DNA of 64,000 bases from Tethya wilhelma (taxonomy: Eukaryota; Porifera; Demospongiae; Tethyida; Tethyidae), in assembly GCA_964030475.1 (NCBI GenBank), contig CAXIPT010000001.1, forward strand, positions 19,147,043 to 19,211,042, in the 5' to 3' direction. This document shows positions 1 to 12,120 of the stretch, piece by piece. Position numbers and translations under genes: made by a program. Each line of letters opens with the position of its first letter. Position 1 is the stretch's first letter. The notes under the pieces are model-generated. The model did no database searches and was not told where the DNA came from. It saw nothing but the letters and a program-made list of their open reading frames with translations.

Positions 1-396
1 AACCAGGTTGAGATGGTTGAAGAGTTATTTCAGTTGTCTCAAGATTACCATTTAACAACCACTGCCGTTGTGGAAAAGCGAGGCACCTCAAGAAACTCCC
101 AGAAGGAATTACTCTAACACTGGTTACTGTTTCATATGTATTATTGTGGCAATTGAGACTAAATGAATGAAGTTCAGCAATATAATTATTCTTAACACAC
201 AATTAAAGCTAGAAAATACTTCCAACCACACATGTACAGTTGCATGTGCCTATCAAAACTCGGTAACCAAATAGCACCTTAGAAACTAGGACTTGAAGCT
301 GAAAGTTAATTTGGCTGAAACTGCGTGGGACACAGACAATGTTATAATTTTAATAAACTATATACACTGTCACAGGTCATCACTCTGGTGTCCTAC

Positions 397-2014
397 CTCG
401 TGGCTCTACAGTGATGGTGAACATTGCTGCTGTCCCTCCAACCTGACACATGTACTGCCCACCCTGGGAGGTGGAGATGGAGGGAATGTCAAGAGAGAAT
501 TGACTGACAGTCAATTGTGAGGGTCCAGTGAATGAGGACATGGCTTGGTTTGATCCGACACAGGGGACAGTCACTGGGTCCCCCTCAGTGACCACCAGCT
601 GCTCAGGGGGAGGGAGAATGATGATGTCGTTGCTACCAAGAGAGATGCTCCCTACATTCACAATGTCATAATAACAAGTTTATACAATGATATGAAAAGA
701 TTCACAAAAAAGCATGTAAGACTTACCTCTGAACTCCAAGGTAGCTGGAGAGCTAATCAACACAGTTCCATCTCTGTATCTAGCCTCACAAGTGTAGAAC
801 CCTTCATGTTGATTCCCAACAGATTCCAATACTAGAATACTGGTACCAGGATCCGATAATCCTGATACTATAGTAACTCCAGTGAATGCATCAGTGGTCA
901 GAATTCCATTCCCAGGACCAAGCATTGATCCAGAGTCACTAGATCCAGACCCTGAGCCAAAGATCATCATTTCAAACCTCCATTCTATGCTCATGAGGTT
1001 GAGGGTGGGGGAGACTGAACAAGAGAAGGCTGCTGAAGTTGTACCATTGATGGGAGAGGCAGTGATGTTTTGCAGCTCATAGAGAAACGAGGGATCTGAA
1101 AGAAACATTAGTTTCATATCTCTTCAATATACTTTTTACATCACATGCATGACTCACCTGGTAGTAAGTTTACACTGCGGCTACGAAATGTTCCTCTTTT
1201 AGTTTCAACTTGACAGTATGAGAATCCTTCCCCACTCTCAACAGAGACTGAGGCGGCTGGTATGTCAGGGACTGGACACACCTCCCTCAGATCAGAGCTG
1301 TTGTAGACCTCAAGAGGAACAGACTCAGTGAAGAAGAGACTGTCAACTGTGAGGGTGTGAGGGTGTGAGGGTGTGAGGGTGTAAGGGTGTGAGGGTCTTA
1401 GGGTGTAAGGGTGTGAGGGTGTGAGGGTATGAGTGTGGATGTGAGGATGAGAGGATGTGAGTGCATGATGTGTGAGTGTGTGAGGGTGAGAATCATGGTC
1501 ATGCATTGCAGGCAGTTACATCCAGCTACAGCATACCTAGTATGAAATTCACATCCAGCACTGCTCCAGTCTCCTCATCCACACACTGAAAGGTGCTGGC
1601 AGTGTTCAGACTCTCCACTGGAACAATTCTCAGAAGACCATTGCCTTGAGTGACTCCAAATGCCTTCAGCCCATCACTCACTGGAGCCCCACTCTCAGCA
1701 TATCTCCATCTTGTAGTCCCAGAGGAGCTGTTGGTGGTGCACATCACTTCAACTAGAACATCACTAGCTGAACCAACTACAATGGACTCAGGGTTGGGAA
1801 AGGGTTGATTCTTTTCCACAGAGATGATTTGGAGTGGACTGGAGTCTTGCATGTATTTGTGTGTACATGTGTGAGTGTGAGTCACGGACAAATGGTATAT
1901 AATTTATATATGACACTTGAAGACTAGTATACGTATACCTTGTGTATGAATCCCAGTTATTATGACCATCAGAGTATACATAAGGAAATAAACTGGATCC
2001 ATCATCAATGACAT
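397..2014 (-). CDS. Ig-domain receptor, 5' part (paralogue of the 55-61 kb gene); continues past the window start
   Basis: Five exons read on the minus strand: 1939-2014, 1537-1845, 1158-1346, 727-1095 and 397-651, each with AG/GT borders. The first encodes a start Met followed by a hydrophobic signal-peptide-like stretch (MSLMMDPVYFLMYTLMVIIT). The next four each carry a Cys pair typical of Ig-like domains (for example FQCVDEE, FSYCQVE, FYTCEARY, YMCQVGG). They match, exon for exon and nearly residue for residue, exons of the plus-strand receptor starting at 55078, so this is a recent inverted paralogue. The next exon expected from that paralogue is not found in 1-396, so the gene runs off the window. 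Whether the missing 3' end carries a phosphatase cannot be seen. Likely a type I cell-surface receptor. Confidence 0.8.
1348..1460 (-). repeat. (TCACACCC)n-like minisatellite abutting a splice acceptor
   Basis: On the minus strand this is a run of CACACCCTCA/TACACCCTAA units ending directly at the acceptor of the third receptor exon (start 1346). A shorter run of the same units precedes the matching exon of the plus-strand paralogue at 56458-56508, so the tract predates the duplication. Confidence 0.85.
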
Positions 2015-2400
2015 TTTGCAACTGGCAATCTACAGTCTTCTCATTAGCTAACTCAGTTATACTGTGACGAGGCTAGTACTTTCAGTTATAGTTGTATTAT
2101 CAGCTTGATGTCCCGCTTGGGTTTTCTATCTGATATTATTTGAGTGGCCACTAGACTTGTTTATCATTAGGCTATATATACTGAAATAATAGCTACATGT
2201 CAGTGTATAATATTATATTTACTGATGTAGCTAATATCAGGGTAATATTGAAGTAGTTATAAGTTATATTTTACTCCCTTCAAGGCATAAGTAGGTTATA
2301 AAATATAACTACTTCCTTGAGGCAATTTTTTTATGAATACTATTGCTTCATTAGCATATTGTTCCTTCATTAGACAGTGTCATATAAACTACCAATTAAA

Positions 2401-2476
2401 GAAGGAATTATGGTCTATAAACTACCAAGGCCTCGGGGCTATCGCCCTCGGCCTTGGTAGTTTATAGACCATAATT
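2401..2476. repeat. Near-perfect inverted repeat (hairpin)
   Basis: The arm AAGGAATTATGGTCTATAAA followed by CTACCAAGGC is repeated in reverse complement after a loop of about 19 bases. The stem is about 30 bp. It may be a small foldback element or the end of a MITE. Confidence 0.85.
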
Positions 2477-2495
2477 CCTTGTATGCCAGTCAATA

Positions 2496-4345
2496 CACAG
2501 CCAAAAATTTCGAGTACTGATTCGACCCCGAATGCCTTTCGGGACAGTTTGGTATCGATTTACGATGACGTAACAGGCACGAAGAAATTTCGATAACGAT
2601 ACTTTACCGAATAAACATGATTGGCTCGATCACGAAGCGAACAGTACTGATGCAGTACAGGATTTTCAAGGCTGTATCTATCCCGTAACCTACCGTTGGT
2701 GAAACGATAATGGATTTTAGTGCTCGAAATGACAACGAATTTTTACAGTATCTTTTCAATGCTGAAAAATCGATACTGTACAGATCATGTTTTCATGACT
2801 CTTGTTCATACGGTATTTTAGCCTCTTTCCCAGACCCAAAAAGAGGCCTGGGAACGAGGCTAACGCTATTTGGACTTGAATTCCTCTGTGGTGTGAAGAC
2901 AGCTGGCTTTGTCCAGTCGAGAGAGCCTCTGAAATTTATAATATAATACTAGGCTACAGCAGTTGATCTCCCAGCCACATGAATAAATTATGGATATTTG
3001 CCTGATCAAACAGGTGTGTAGGCACTCTAAATAGACAACAAGCCATTTCTCCGGACTTGAAATCGTCATTATGGAAGCGATTAAGCCTCAAGTTGTGCCG
3101 AGTGCACTCCACAAGAAAAAAAAACTATTTTCTGCTTGCGCTTACTGCGCATGCGCGATCGCGAGCGATAATGTATGACGTAATTACGTAGCAACCTCAA
3201 GGGCCAGCGCTCAGAGAAATTTTTGCTTGGAAACACAGAGCAAGGAACCTCCAAGGTATGAAAGTCTTTTGGCTCAAACAACTTATAATAAGCTTTACCA
3301 TCTCCATTATTAGGCATTCAGAAGCTAACCTGTGTTGTAAGTGGAAGGTAAGCTAAACTCAATGCTAGTATATCAGTGCACCACTGTGACAACAGCAAAC
3401 ATGATTTTTTTTTTATTAGGCATTGCATTCTATCCTGAAGCCCATGCAAGTTGGAGGTAAGCTATAGCTTTGAATTGATAGATAACAACCACTTGACTGA
3501 TGCAATACATGTATTACCATTCATGTTTTTAGGCATTCTGAAGCTTATTGACAGCAAATTATCGACTTGTGTCCATGCTAGTCTAGTCCTAGGCGGGGTC
3601 TAGGACTAGACTATGTCCATGCAAGTTCAGAAAAGGTAAGCTAGCACTAGTAATGAATTGACATAAAGATAACTATTGAAAGACTTGTATAATGTTACAC
3701 ATACATACAGAAATGGTCAGACAATATCCTGTTAGTACATTCTACATCATCCCAAGACTCTGCTCATCATCTTCTCTCCAGAAATACTGGTAGAAAATAA
3801 TTCATTACATTGGTAAAGAAATGATTTTCATTATGCCTTGTTTTACTACAGATCACTGTTAATACTGTGGTGTATAACAGCATGTGGTAGAACGTCAACA
3901 CTCACATATTTTATCCCAGGCCACTCAAATATACAAGTCATGTTGCGATGCTAATACAGCACCTAATTGGCCAAACTGGAGGAGAAAGAAACCTTCAAAC
4001 CTGACTTTCCACTTCCGTAAACTGCCAGTTCTTTAAAATTCAACAAACTCGAATTGCCAACTGTGTGCTGTAAATCTCTTATGTTGTTTGTCACATTTTT
4101 CAATGTAAAATTATATTTTTGCCTTCAAACGAAACAGTAATGTAATCATAAAACTGATACAATACCGATGCTACAACAGTGCTAAAACAGTGCATGTATT
4201 TACGATCACGAAACAGCACCGAATGTTACATCACTGATACGGGGTGCTGCCCCAAGTGCCCGAATCGATTAAAATTTCATATCCTGATTTAGTACTGTTA
4301 TCGTTCCCGTTTCGGGACCGAATTTTCTCAAAATTTTTGGCTGTG
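2496..4345. mobile_element. Candidate non-autonomous TIR element with TA target duplication
   Basis: The left end reads TA then CACAGCCAAAAATTTCGAG. The right end reads CTCAAAATTTTTGGCTGTG then TA. These are inverted copies of about 19 bp flanked by TA, as in Tc1/mariner-like elements. Sub-terminal sequences are also related, with TTCGGGAC near both ends. No transposase is recognisable in the 1850 bp, so this would be a non-autonomous or decayed copy. The two ends could alternatively be independent short repeats. Confidence 0.5.
3582..3614. repeat. Short hairpin
   Basis: TAGTCTAGTCCTA and its reverse complement TAGGACTAGACTA flank the loop GGCGGGGTC. It lies inside the candidate 2496-4345 element. 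Confidence 0.75.
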
Positions 4346-4925
4346 TAACTATAACATGCCAGCTGCAGTATACGTATATATGTGATATTGGTTGGTGTGC
4401 TGCTGAAGCATCTAGGAATTTCGGAATACTACAAAATGTTGAAATTGAAGCGAAATTTTAGAATGAGAATTAGTTAGCTAAGAAACAGTATCAATTAACA
4501 ATGCAAGCTCATGAGCTGTGTACACTCCGACAGCTATGAATTATCTCCAACTCAAGCAAGCAAGAGCCTAGCTATTGAACATCAAAGTTTTACTTTTAGT
4601 TGAACTTTATTGAGATTATACATGACTATAATAATAGTCTTCCTTGTATTATAACTATATTGTTAATGTTATAAAATACCAGTATTATTCACACAAATAA
4701 CTATTAATAATTTCCATATACAGTATTAAAACTGAAGAACACTATTTTCATTTTAAGTTAAAAAACTAAGATTAGATATACTTATTATGTATTGTTAAAA
4801 AGTATAGACACATCGTTATTATAAACTGTGCATCAGTAGCTATTGTAGTGTGGAAAAATCATGGTTACATAGAGTGGATTTAAAATAAAAGAAATGATGT
4901 AATGATGACATCATCATGATTAGAG

Positions 4926-7666
4926 TTAGTCGAAGTTTGCATAATGATCAAAGGAGTCCAGGAACTCTATCACAGCTTGGTAACAGAACTTATACTGGGC
5001 CTACAGGAAAATATCAACAGTACCTTTGGTTACAACTTGATCACATGATAGTCATATGCAAGTCATGTGATTAAGTAGAGTGGTTAGTGACACGACAGTC
5101 ATGCAATTAACTCAATAATGAGATACACCCTGTCATATCTTCATCTGATCACATGCTGATCACATTAAGATCATGTGAGATAAACTTGAAATGGTTAATC
5201 GTAAGCTAATGATTCATTCACCACAATCCACGAGGTAAAAACCCTCTGTCATACCTCCTTTGATTACGATATCTAAACTGCTACATTGTATATGATGGTG
5301 CAACTTACAAAAGTGCTGACGATGCCAGGCTGTTGTTGTCGGAGGGAGTGGACAGAGAAGAAGAGATCAACGATTCCTTCAACCTTCAGCTGCTCCAGGA
5401 CGGAGCTCAAGATACAGAACGTCCCCGCTCTACCAATGGAAGAACTGCACATGTGTGTGTGTGTGTGTGTGAGTTTAGCCTCATAGAAAAACTCCCAGCA
5501 TTCCACATTCTATACTGTATCACTATGTAACGTCACACCACTACAAGTCATTAGACTTTTAGTCTTTAGGGGAATTAGGCTCAATTAGCACATAATTGGC
5601 AATATCCAAAAGAGTTGGGTACATTAACATGCATGGGTCCATGTATGTATGTTTGTATGTACCAAATTTTCTCAATTTTCGTGGTCACAATTTCTGATCG
5701 TGAAAAAAGAAATGTGAAATTTTGAACATGTGCACTTGTAATAATGCTTCTAGTTTGTCATGATCAGCATTCCACAAAAATTTGAATCATGAAAATTTGA
5801 TTCAAACGACAAATGCCGCAAAAAGTTTGGACCAGCAAAAATTTCCTGCTATAGGGTATGTACGTAGGAGTGTGTTTAAATCAACCACCTAAAGGTCATT
5901 ATTGTAGCCCACTCTTCTCATTACATCATCCCACCTGCCCCGCCCACCTGTCGTGTACGATGATCGGCCCACCCCCATTGGTGTGCTGTGTCTTCTGCAA
6001 CACTCCTATGAGGTCGATGATGGCTGTTGCTGTGGAGGGGCTCTGGTCCTCCAGCCAATCAGAGTAGTGGTACTGTTTGATGGTGCGGCTCTCGTTGATC
6101 TTGGTGTTGGTGACAGAGAACTCTCTCATGATGTAAGTGCCGTACTCCGAGACCTGAGTCAGCTCGATGAACATGTCACCATGTTGCTGAATCTTCTCTG
6201 TCGGCCAATAGCGAACACATTGTTCCTGTGTGGTGGTTATGATACAAATATATACACAAGTAGTAAAAAATTTGTGATACAAATATGTATATACATATGC
6301 AAAAAGTAAAATTCGTGGTTTGTATAATAGTTTTCAGTTTCAAGATTGTGCGGTTTAAGTCAAACCTACGTTTAGCAAAGTGTTATTACTTATAAGTTGT
6401 CAAGTACAATTGATGACTAAATAAAATGATGAACATTGTCCAAGAATTGAAGAGGAATTTTTGCATTCATCTTACCTTTCCTTTCTCCTCCAGTTGACAG
6501 AGCATCATGATGGTGGAGGCACGATGTTCCCACACCATCCGCCAGAACTCTGTGATGGTGTTCTTCATGGGACCCTGTGTTACGATGTACTGATGACGAT
6601 GTTGATAGCCCTGTTGGGGGAGGGGGGAAGAGAGAGATGAACTCATTTAGTAAAGATGAATGATAAAATAAATCAACAACTCATGCCTTACATCGACATA
6701 GCTAGCATTGATGTAGTCTGACCCACTCACTCCAGGGTGGAGCAGTAACCTCACTCTGTACTTCTCATCTGAACAGAATAACAAAAAAATCCATCAATCA
6801 AGCAATGGAACTTGTAATTGGGAATTGAGACCCCATATATGCTGTGTTGGGGTTTATAATTGGGAGACCCCACTGGCTCTAGCTTACATGGAATGAAGTC
6901 TTGGAATCTGTTTTTGGGCAGGTTGACTGACGTTCTAGCAGAGTGAAACTGAGATTCATCTATCTCCTCCAGCTCTTGCAGTTGCTACAATGTATTCATG
7001 TGTGTGTGAGAATAATGTACTGTAGACCAGTATGGTAAATATTCCAATCGACCTACTCTGTACTCCTTCTCCATCTTGCTCATGTCAGTCTCTGGGTCAT
7101 GAGCCAGGAGCTCCTTGTGTCTCCTCCTCAGACTCTGGATGGGTATCTCTGTGTCACCTATCTTCATGATCTCCAGCAAAGCATCGTGGACAAAGATATA
7201 TTGACGCTGTAGATAGATAATACGTACAATCATGTATTGTTTAAAAGTATTAAGATCTAGGCATATAGTAAGTCAAGGAGGACAAAGAAAGTTTAAAAAT
7301 AGAAAAAAATTAATAAAGCCTACAATGTTGTGGTTAATTTGAGGCTATTCACATAATTGTGTGTGACCCTTGCTAGATCACATGTACATAATATAATATT
7401 ATTTTGGTTCTAGAATGTGTTTCCTGACCTCGGTCTGGACCATGTAGTTTCTCCGACGTCTCATTCCCAGGACAAAGTTGAAGATGTCAATTTTGCCCTC
7501 CTCCTGCATCATCTGAGTCATGGACTGGATGCTGATGAGAGTGCCAGTTCTACCCACTCCAGCACTACATACAGAGAGGAGAGGGGGTACACAGAGGGAG
7601 AGTAGCTTGAGATTATAATCTCTCTCTCGAACTCACACACTAATGCAGGCATAAATGTATACGCAT

Positions 7667-7703
<37 letters not shown>

Positions 7704-9751
7704 CCTGCAGTGGACAATATCGGGACCTGGCGTGATTCTTTTATAGTTTCCAATTCTCCTCATGAAAGCTATGACAGGATTGGGATGGTCAGGGACACCA
7801 AAATCAGGCCAACCAGTGTAGTGGAACTGCTTCACCTCACGATGATCATTGCCCTGAACAGGACAAGCAAGAAATACTGTAGTAAAACGGCTTATACACA
7901 GAGAAAAGCCCATGGTCTCATCCTATTGTACTAGAATAAGTACCCATGGTCAAAATCTTAACCCATGGTTTATTTTAATTACATGTTCAATTATCAGAGT
8001 CCTTTCCATAATAACACTAGTGTAAAAGCTCATGATGAGCCAAACCTTGAGTAAGAGCTCATGGTCTAATATACTTTCAAATTATCTATAGTATAAGAGC
8101 TTAATTATCCCTTGTATGATCTTGTTTATCCTATAATAAAAGCTTGTGGTCACTAGTATAAGAGCCCATGGTCTAAATCCCAAATGGTCACAAAAAAATG
8201 ACTGTATAGCCCTTACTCTGTTCATTTTGAATGTTCTAAGGGTGTAATAGGCCAACTCCTGCACGTCAATGAGGGTCACCACCAGGTCATTGAAGTTGAT
8301 ACTACCCATATCAGGCCAGTACTGGTGACACTTGGCCTGTGGAGTATGAGAGAGTATGTGTGCGTAACCTTTACAACAAGATATTATCTTTACAATGTAC
8401 GGAAAGAAAGAGAGAAAAGTTTGTAGCCAAGCTCCAAACTATGTTGATATAGTAGGAATTAATTTACTAAGCAGGGTCAATTAACAATTCAACAAATGTA
8501 TTATAAGATTGATGGCAAACTTCTCACCCTGCTCTTTTCCACGATGTTAGTGAGCATGATGATACAGCAGCTGTCCAGCTCCCACACCATCCGCCAGAAG
8601 TCATGGGAGGTGCCAGGCAACGGTCCCTGAGTAGCTACGTAGGTGTTCTTACTTTGATACCCCTGGGAACATTGGAGAAAAGGAGATGATGTAATGATGA
8701 TGTAATGACAATTGGAGGATTTTGCCAATGTAAAGAATAAAGAGTGTGTAATAGTGAATGAGATGATGTAATGATGATGTAATGACAATTGGTGTGTATT
8801 TGGCAATGTAATGACATGATTAGAGGGATAAAAAATAAAGACTAAGATGATGTAATGATGATGTCAGCAAGATCAAACTTACATCAATGTAGTTAGCATT
8901 AATGTAATCAGAGCCATCAACATCAGGAGTAGGCTTTAGGATGACACGACACTTATCATCTAGTGAAGAAAGGGTTAAACAAATGCTTAGAATCAGAGCT
9001 AGGGTTTAGACAAACAATCAGAGTGGTGAAATTAACAATCCATTCAACACTGAACTGACTCACAGCAGTTGATATTGGCATATCTGTTCTTGGCCACATT
9101 GTACGGCATAGAGCACTGCAAGTGAGAGAGACTGGGTGACTTGATTGTCAACACCTGCAAGAAAGACAAGAGAAGAAAGAATTAAAATAAAAATTATTCC
9201 TTCATATGATATACTCATGTGACCCATGTACCTCGTACTCCTCTGAGAAGAGATGGTCGGTGTTTGCATGCATCATCTTGACGTAGTTAGGGAACTCCCC
9301 CACTGTCACTGGGTGTCTTATGTCATCTGAACAAACACACACACACACACACACCGTGACACATGAAGCAAGAAGACAAGAGAAGGGTGCAAATTTCAGT
9401 GTATCTAAAATTAATGACAACAAATTTTGGACAAAAATTGAATTTGTGAACTAGTCTAAATTATGGACCAGATGACCACCCTATTGCTACATAGAGCTAC
9501 TATTACTAGAACTGTTTCAACCATTAAACATCATTGGTACTATTACTTTTGAACTACTTCAAACCCTTTTGCATACACACTGTGACCTACCAGGACTGAG
9601 GTTCGGTAGCTCTGGCTCTGCGTTGAGGTTCCTGAGGGTGATGGCACCAGCCACTGAGGAGGAGGAGCTCTCCTGGAGGATCTCACGATGGTCCCTCTGT
9701 AGGAGGTCAAAAGGTGTCATAGCTAATATAATGTCATTGTATCGCACATTG

Positions 9752-9806
<55 letters not shown>

Positions 9807-10655
9807 CCCTCACACCCTCACTCCCTCACCAGTCTCATGGAGCCCTTCCTGGAAGGAGGTGGGATGTACTCCTTGGCGTATCTCATCCTCTGGTAGATGA
9901 GGATGCCCAGGATCACCAAGGCAACGAGAGCAATGATGAAGAGCAGGACCACCACCACTACTACGGCAATAGTGACACTGTTGCTACCTGTCATGTGATA
10001 ATCATGTGACAGTCATGTGATCAAATAGATGAGGGTAGTTATTGGGAGAGGTATGTAATTGGCATGAATGCAATATGTCAGATCATGTGACAGGTCATGT
10101 GATCTTACCAGCTGGAGTAGTAGTGGTAGCAGAGATGAATGGTGATGAGGAAAACACTACATACTGACGGTCAGCAGGGGTAGTGGTTTGTCTCTTAGCA
10201 ACAGTCATACCCTGAACAAATTAGAATTAACAAAACTAATGACCAATAATCATGTAATAATATTATATGCATAACTTAAAAACAAAACTGATTACTGAAC
10301 ATGTAACAACCGTACATAACATTTTTTCTGGTATTATGATCGAGGCAAGTCTACATTAAAAATTATCAGAATTATTAGGAAATTTCTTCATCATTGATTT
10401 CCATCAGAAATGTCTACTGTCATTCAAGCTAGTAAGCTACGGTACAATGTTGGCTTAGCTTACAGGCACAGCTGGTGAGAATCCCCACACAAACACAGCA
10501 TACTGTGTCCCCTCCTCCAATGGCCCATTACGATAGAGAGAGGGGAAGTCATTTGGACTGTCTTCATCTCCCAGGATGAAGGAAGATGGCAGACTATCGG
10601 AGGCAATCTCAGCCACGATGTAAGGTGTGTTCTCAGGGAGAGGAGAAGAGTAGGA
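4926..10655 (-). CDS. Receptor-type protein tyrosine phosphatase, two PTP domains; 5' end missing at an N
   Basis: Exons (minus): 10464-10655 (partial), 10109-10211, 9830-9987, 9591-9696, 9232-9326, 9064-9154, 8883-8959, 8528-8662, 8217-8336, 7705-7853, 7429-7564, 7057-7206, 6898-6984, 6692-6768, 6476-6610, 5948-6225, 5309-5444, 4926-5000. In order they encode the end of the ectodomain, a transmembrane helix (exon 9830-9987, VVVVVVLLFIIALVALVI), a D1 phosphatase domain and a D2 domain. D1 has KNRYANINC, the WPD loop (GWPDFGVPD) and the P-loop HCSAGVGRTGT assembled across the 7705/7564 splice, so it should dephosphorylate phosphotyrosine. D2 has WLED in place of WPD and HDSSSIGRAG in place of HCxxGxxR: the nucleophilic Cys is Asp, as known in D2 of vertebrate PTPRG/PTPRZ. 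The C-terminus YQAVIEFLDSFDHYA is typical of the family. The ectodomain exon is nearly identical to 60180-60420 of the plus-strand receptor. Upstream, the gene stops at the N at 10656 and enters a repeat. Confidence 0.9.
7668..7700. repeat. (CA)n microsatellite beside a splice donor
   Basis: Uninterrupted CA dinucleotides a few bases inside the intron next to the exon that ends in the first half of the D1 P-loop. Confidence 0.9.
9758..9799. repeat. (TC)n microsatellite in phosphatase intron
   Basis: A run of TC dinucleotides in the intron between exons 9591-9696 and 9830-9987, followed by CACACCCTCA units. Confidence 0.9.
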
Positions 10656-10656
10656 N

Positions 10657-10770
10657 AAAAATGAAGTAGTCATGTGCCGAAATTGAGACATGCCTTGTTC
10701 CAATGCTTTTTACCGCACTGCCCATTCCTACACTACTTATTTTTTTGAAATTTTTACTACTTGTTATCAT
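10657..10770 (+). repeat. Arm of dispersed foldback repeat
   Basis: The sequence from AAAATGAAGTAGTCATGTGC to AAATTTTTACTACTTGT matches the right arm of the element at 16638-17040. It starts immediately after the N at 10656, which fits an assembler breaking at this repeat. Confidence 0.8.
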
Positions 10771-10784
10771 TAATTTTTATTGGA

Positions 10785-11090
10785 TAAGTGCTACTTGAAA
10801 CGATATGAGAATAGATAACACCATGTCTCACGTAAACGTCCAATTGGTACTGTATAGCCGGAAAATTTGGCGGATTGAGCATACGTACAATGTCATACGT
10901 ATATGCGCGTGCACTAAATAATTATAATATATTTGTGTATTTAATTTGGCATGTATATATGTGTATACTAAGTCTCATCTGCCAATCCGCCAAATTTAAT
11001 TCCCTGCCAAAATTTCCGGCTATACGGTAGTTCCCCTTTTGAATGTGGCAACAAATGGAATGCTAATTATGCTATGTGTCTCGGAAATTA
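10785..11090 (-). pseudogene. Broken copy of the 3' end of the aerolysin-like gene, split by a MITE
   Basis: 10795-10838 and 11033-11085 match 12135-12182 and 12209-12255, the 3' end of the gene at 12121-13680, with scattered differences and small indels. Between the two halves lies a 178 bp TA-flanked inverted-repeat element. Only a short terminal stretch is present and it is not open, so this is a dead fragment. It is minus-oriented like its source, so it looks like a local tandem duplication or a deletion remnant. Confidence 0.75.
10850..11027. mobile_element. 178 bp MITE, TA target duplication
   Basis: Ends are CTGTATAGCCGGAAAATTTG and its inverted partner ...AAATTTCCGGCTATACGG, each followed by TA (10848-10849 and 11028-11029). 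It sits inside the pseudogene fragment, and removing it and one TA rejoins the flanking homology. Its ends resemble those of the elements at 23844-24048 and 42352-42551. Confidence 0.8.
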
Positions 11091-11241
11091 ACCTGAGCTA
11101 GCACCCTCGGCTAAAGCTTCCGAGTGTGCAGGTGTGGTGAATTAAAGCATGCTCTTTCGGTAGAGCCATCTGCATGCTAACTGCCAATCAGCACTGGGTT
11201 GTTCTTGGTACAACCCAACTGGGATTTGCATGCGATTGGTA

Positions 11242-11648
11242 GGCCTTTGCAAATTATGCTAGCATAATTTTGAGCATAATAGGTAAGCATTAGAATCAGA
11301 GAATTATGCTGGCATGCAAATTCCTGGCATAATTTGAGCAAAAATTATAGATTGAACACTTTTGTACTAACTATTGTAGGTTTGAATAATCAATATATAA
11401 TATAATATAATTATAATATCGCTTAACAATTGCATCTTATCCTAACAGCAGTTGTGTCAAATTACAATCAAACAAGATCTGGATATCTTGGCGGATATTG
11501 TGTATTTTGTATGAACGCATGACAAATTATGGATTTTAACAGGAAAATGTTGAGCATAATAGGTAAAATTGTGGAGCATAATAGGTGAAATTGTGAGCAT
11601 TAGAGCATAGCATAATGGGCAAAAAATTAAGCATAATTTGCAAAGGCC
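11242..11648. mobile_element. 407 bp MITE, TA target duplication
   Basis: Termini GGCCTTTGCAAATTATGC and GCATAATTTGCAAAGGCC are exact inverted repeats flanked by TA (11240-11241, 11649-11650). The interior holds several copies of GAGCATAATAGGTRAA. No coding potential. Confidence 0.85.
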
Positions 11649-12120
11649 TAGGACTCATGCACTTAAATCAAAGTACTTGGCACTTGCACATTCTCCCATA
11701 GCAATAATAAATTCCCACTTTAGTAACACTAAGATTGCATCATCAAAATTAATGATGCAGTTGAGAACTGTTTACAATGTTTTACAACTTTAAATTTTAC
11801 CATAGTATTTAATTGTTTAAGTGACAATTATTAGTACATGTATTTTAGTACTATACATCATGTGACCTGCATATATGGCATTATTTCCTTTTAGAAGTAA
11901 TACCTTACTCACCAATACATGCACAACATATAATACTATAATATCAGTAAGATAAAATAACAGCTATAGCTATTATAGGTTTGTTTGAGATCATAACACA
12001 TTAATGCAGCTCGATCAGGATGGTGCTAACAAACTGATCATAATGATTACATTTTATAAACACTCAGTCTGGTGTGGTTTATGGTCACTCACAAAATAAT
12101 ATTATTTTCTTGAATAAGGA

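Larger units (their letters stand above)
2015..4925. other. Intergenic spacer, mostly repeats
   Basis: No supported gene. It holds a near-perfect hairpin (2401-2476), a candidate 1.85 kb TA-flanked element (2496-4345), a small hairpin at 3582-3614 and AT-rich sequence between 4600 and 4900. Open frames here are short, lack family resemblance and are not conserved among repeats. Confidence 0.6.
10656..12120. other. Repeat-rich spacer after an assembly break
   Basis: It begins at the N at 10656 with half of a foldback repeat (10657-10770). A broken duplicate of the downstream gene's 3' end follows, then a TA-flanked MITE (11242-11648) and AT-rich sequence. No intact gene seen. Confidence 0.65.

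Noticed and set aside
2819..2862. Inverted AGCCTCxTTCCCAG / CCTGGGAACGAGGCT motif
   Set aside because: Similar GCCTCGTTCCC words recur (for example near 14047 and 22545), so it is likely a common repeat fragment; too short to delimit an element.
5286..5530. Plus-strand frames opposite the phosphatase D2 exon
   Set aside because: They overlap the exon that completes the D2 P-loop on the minus strand; conserved motif there explains the sequence.
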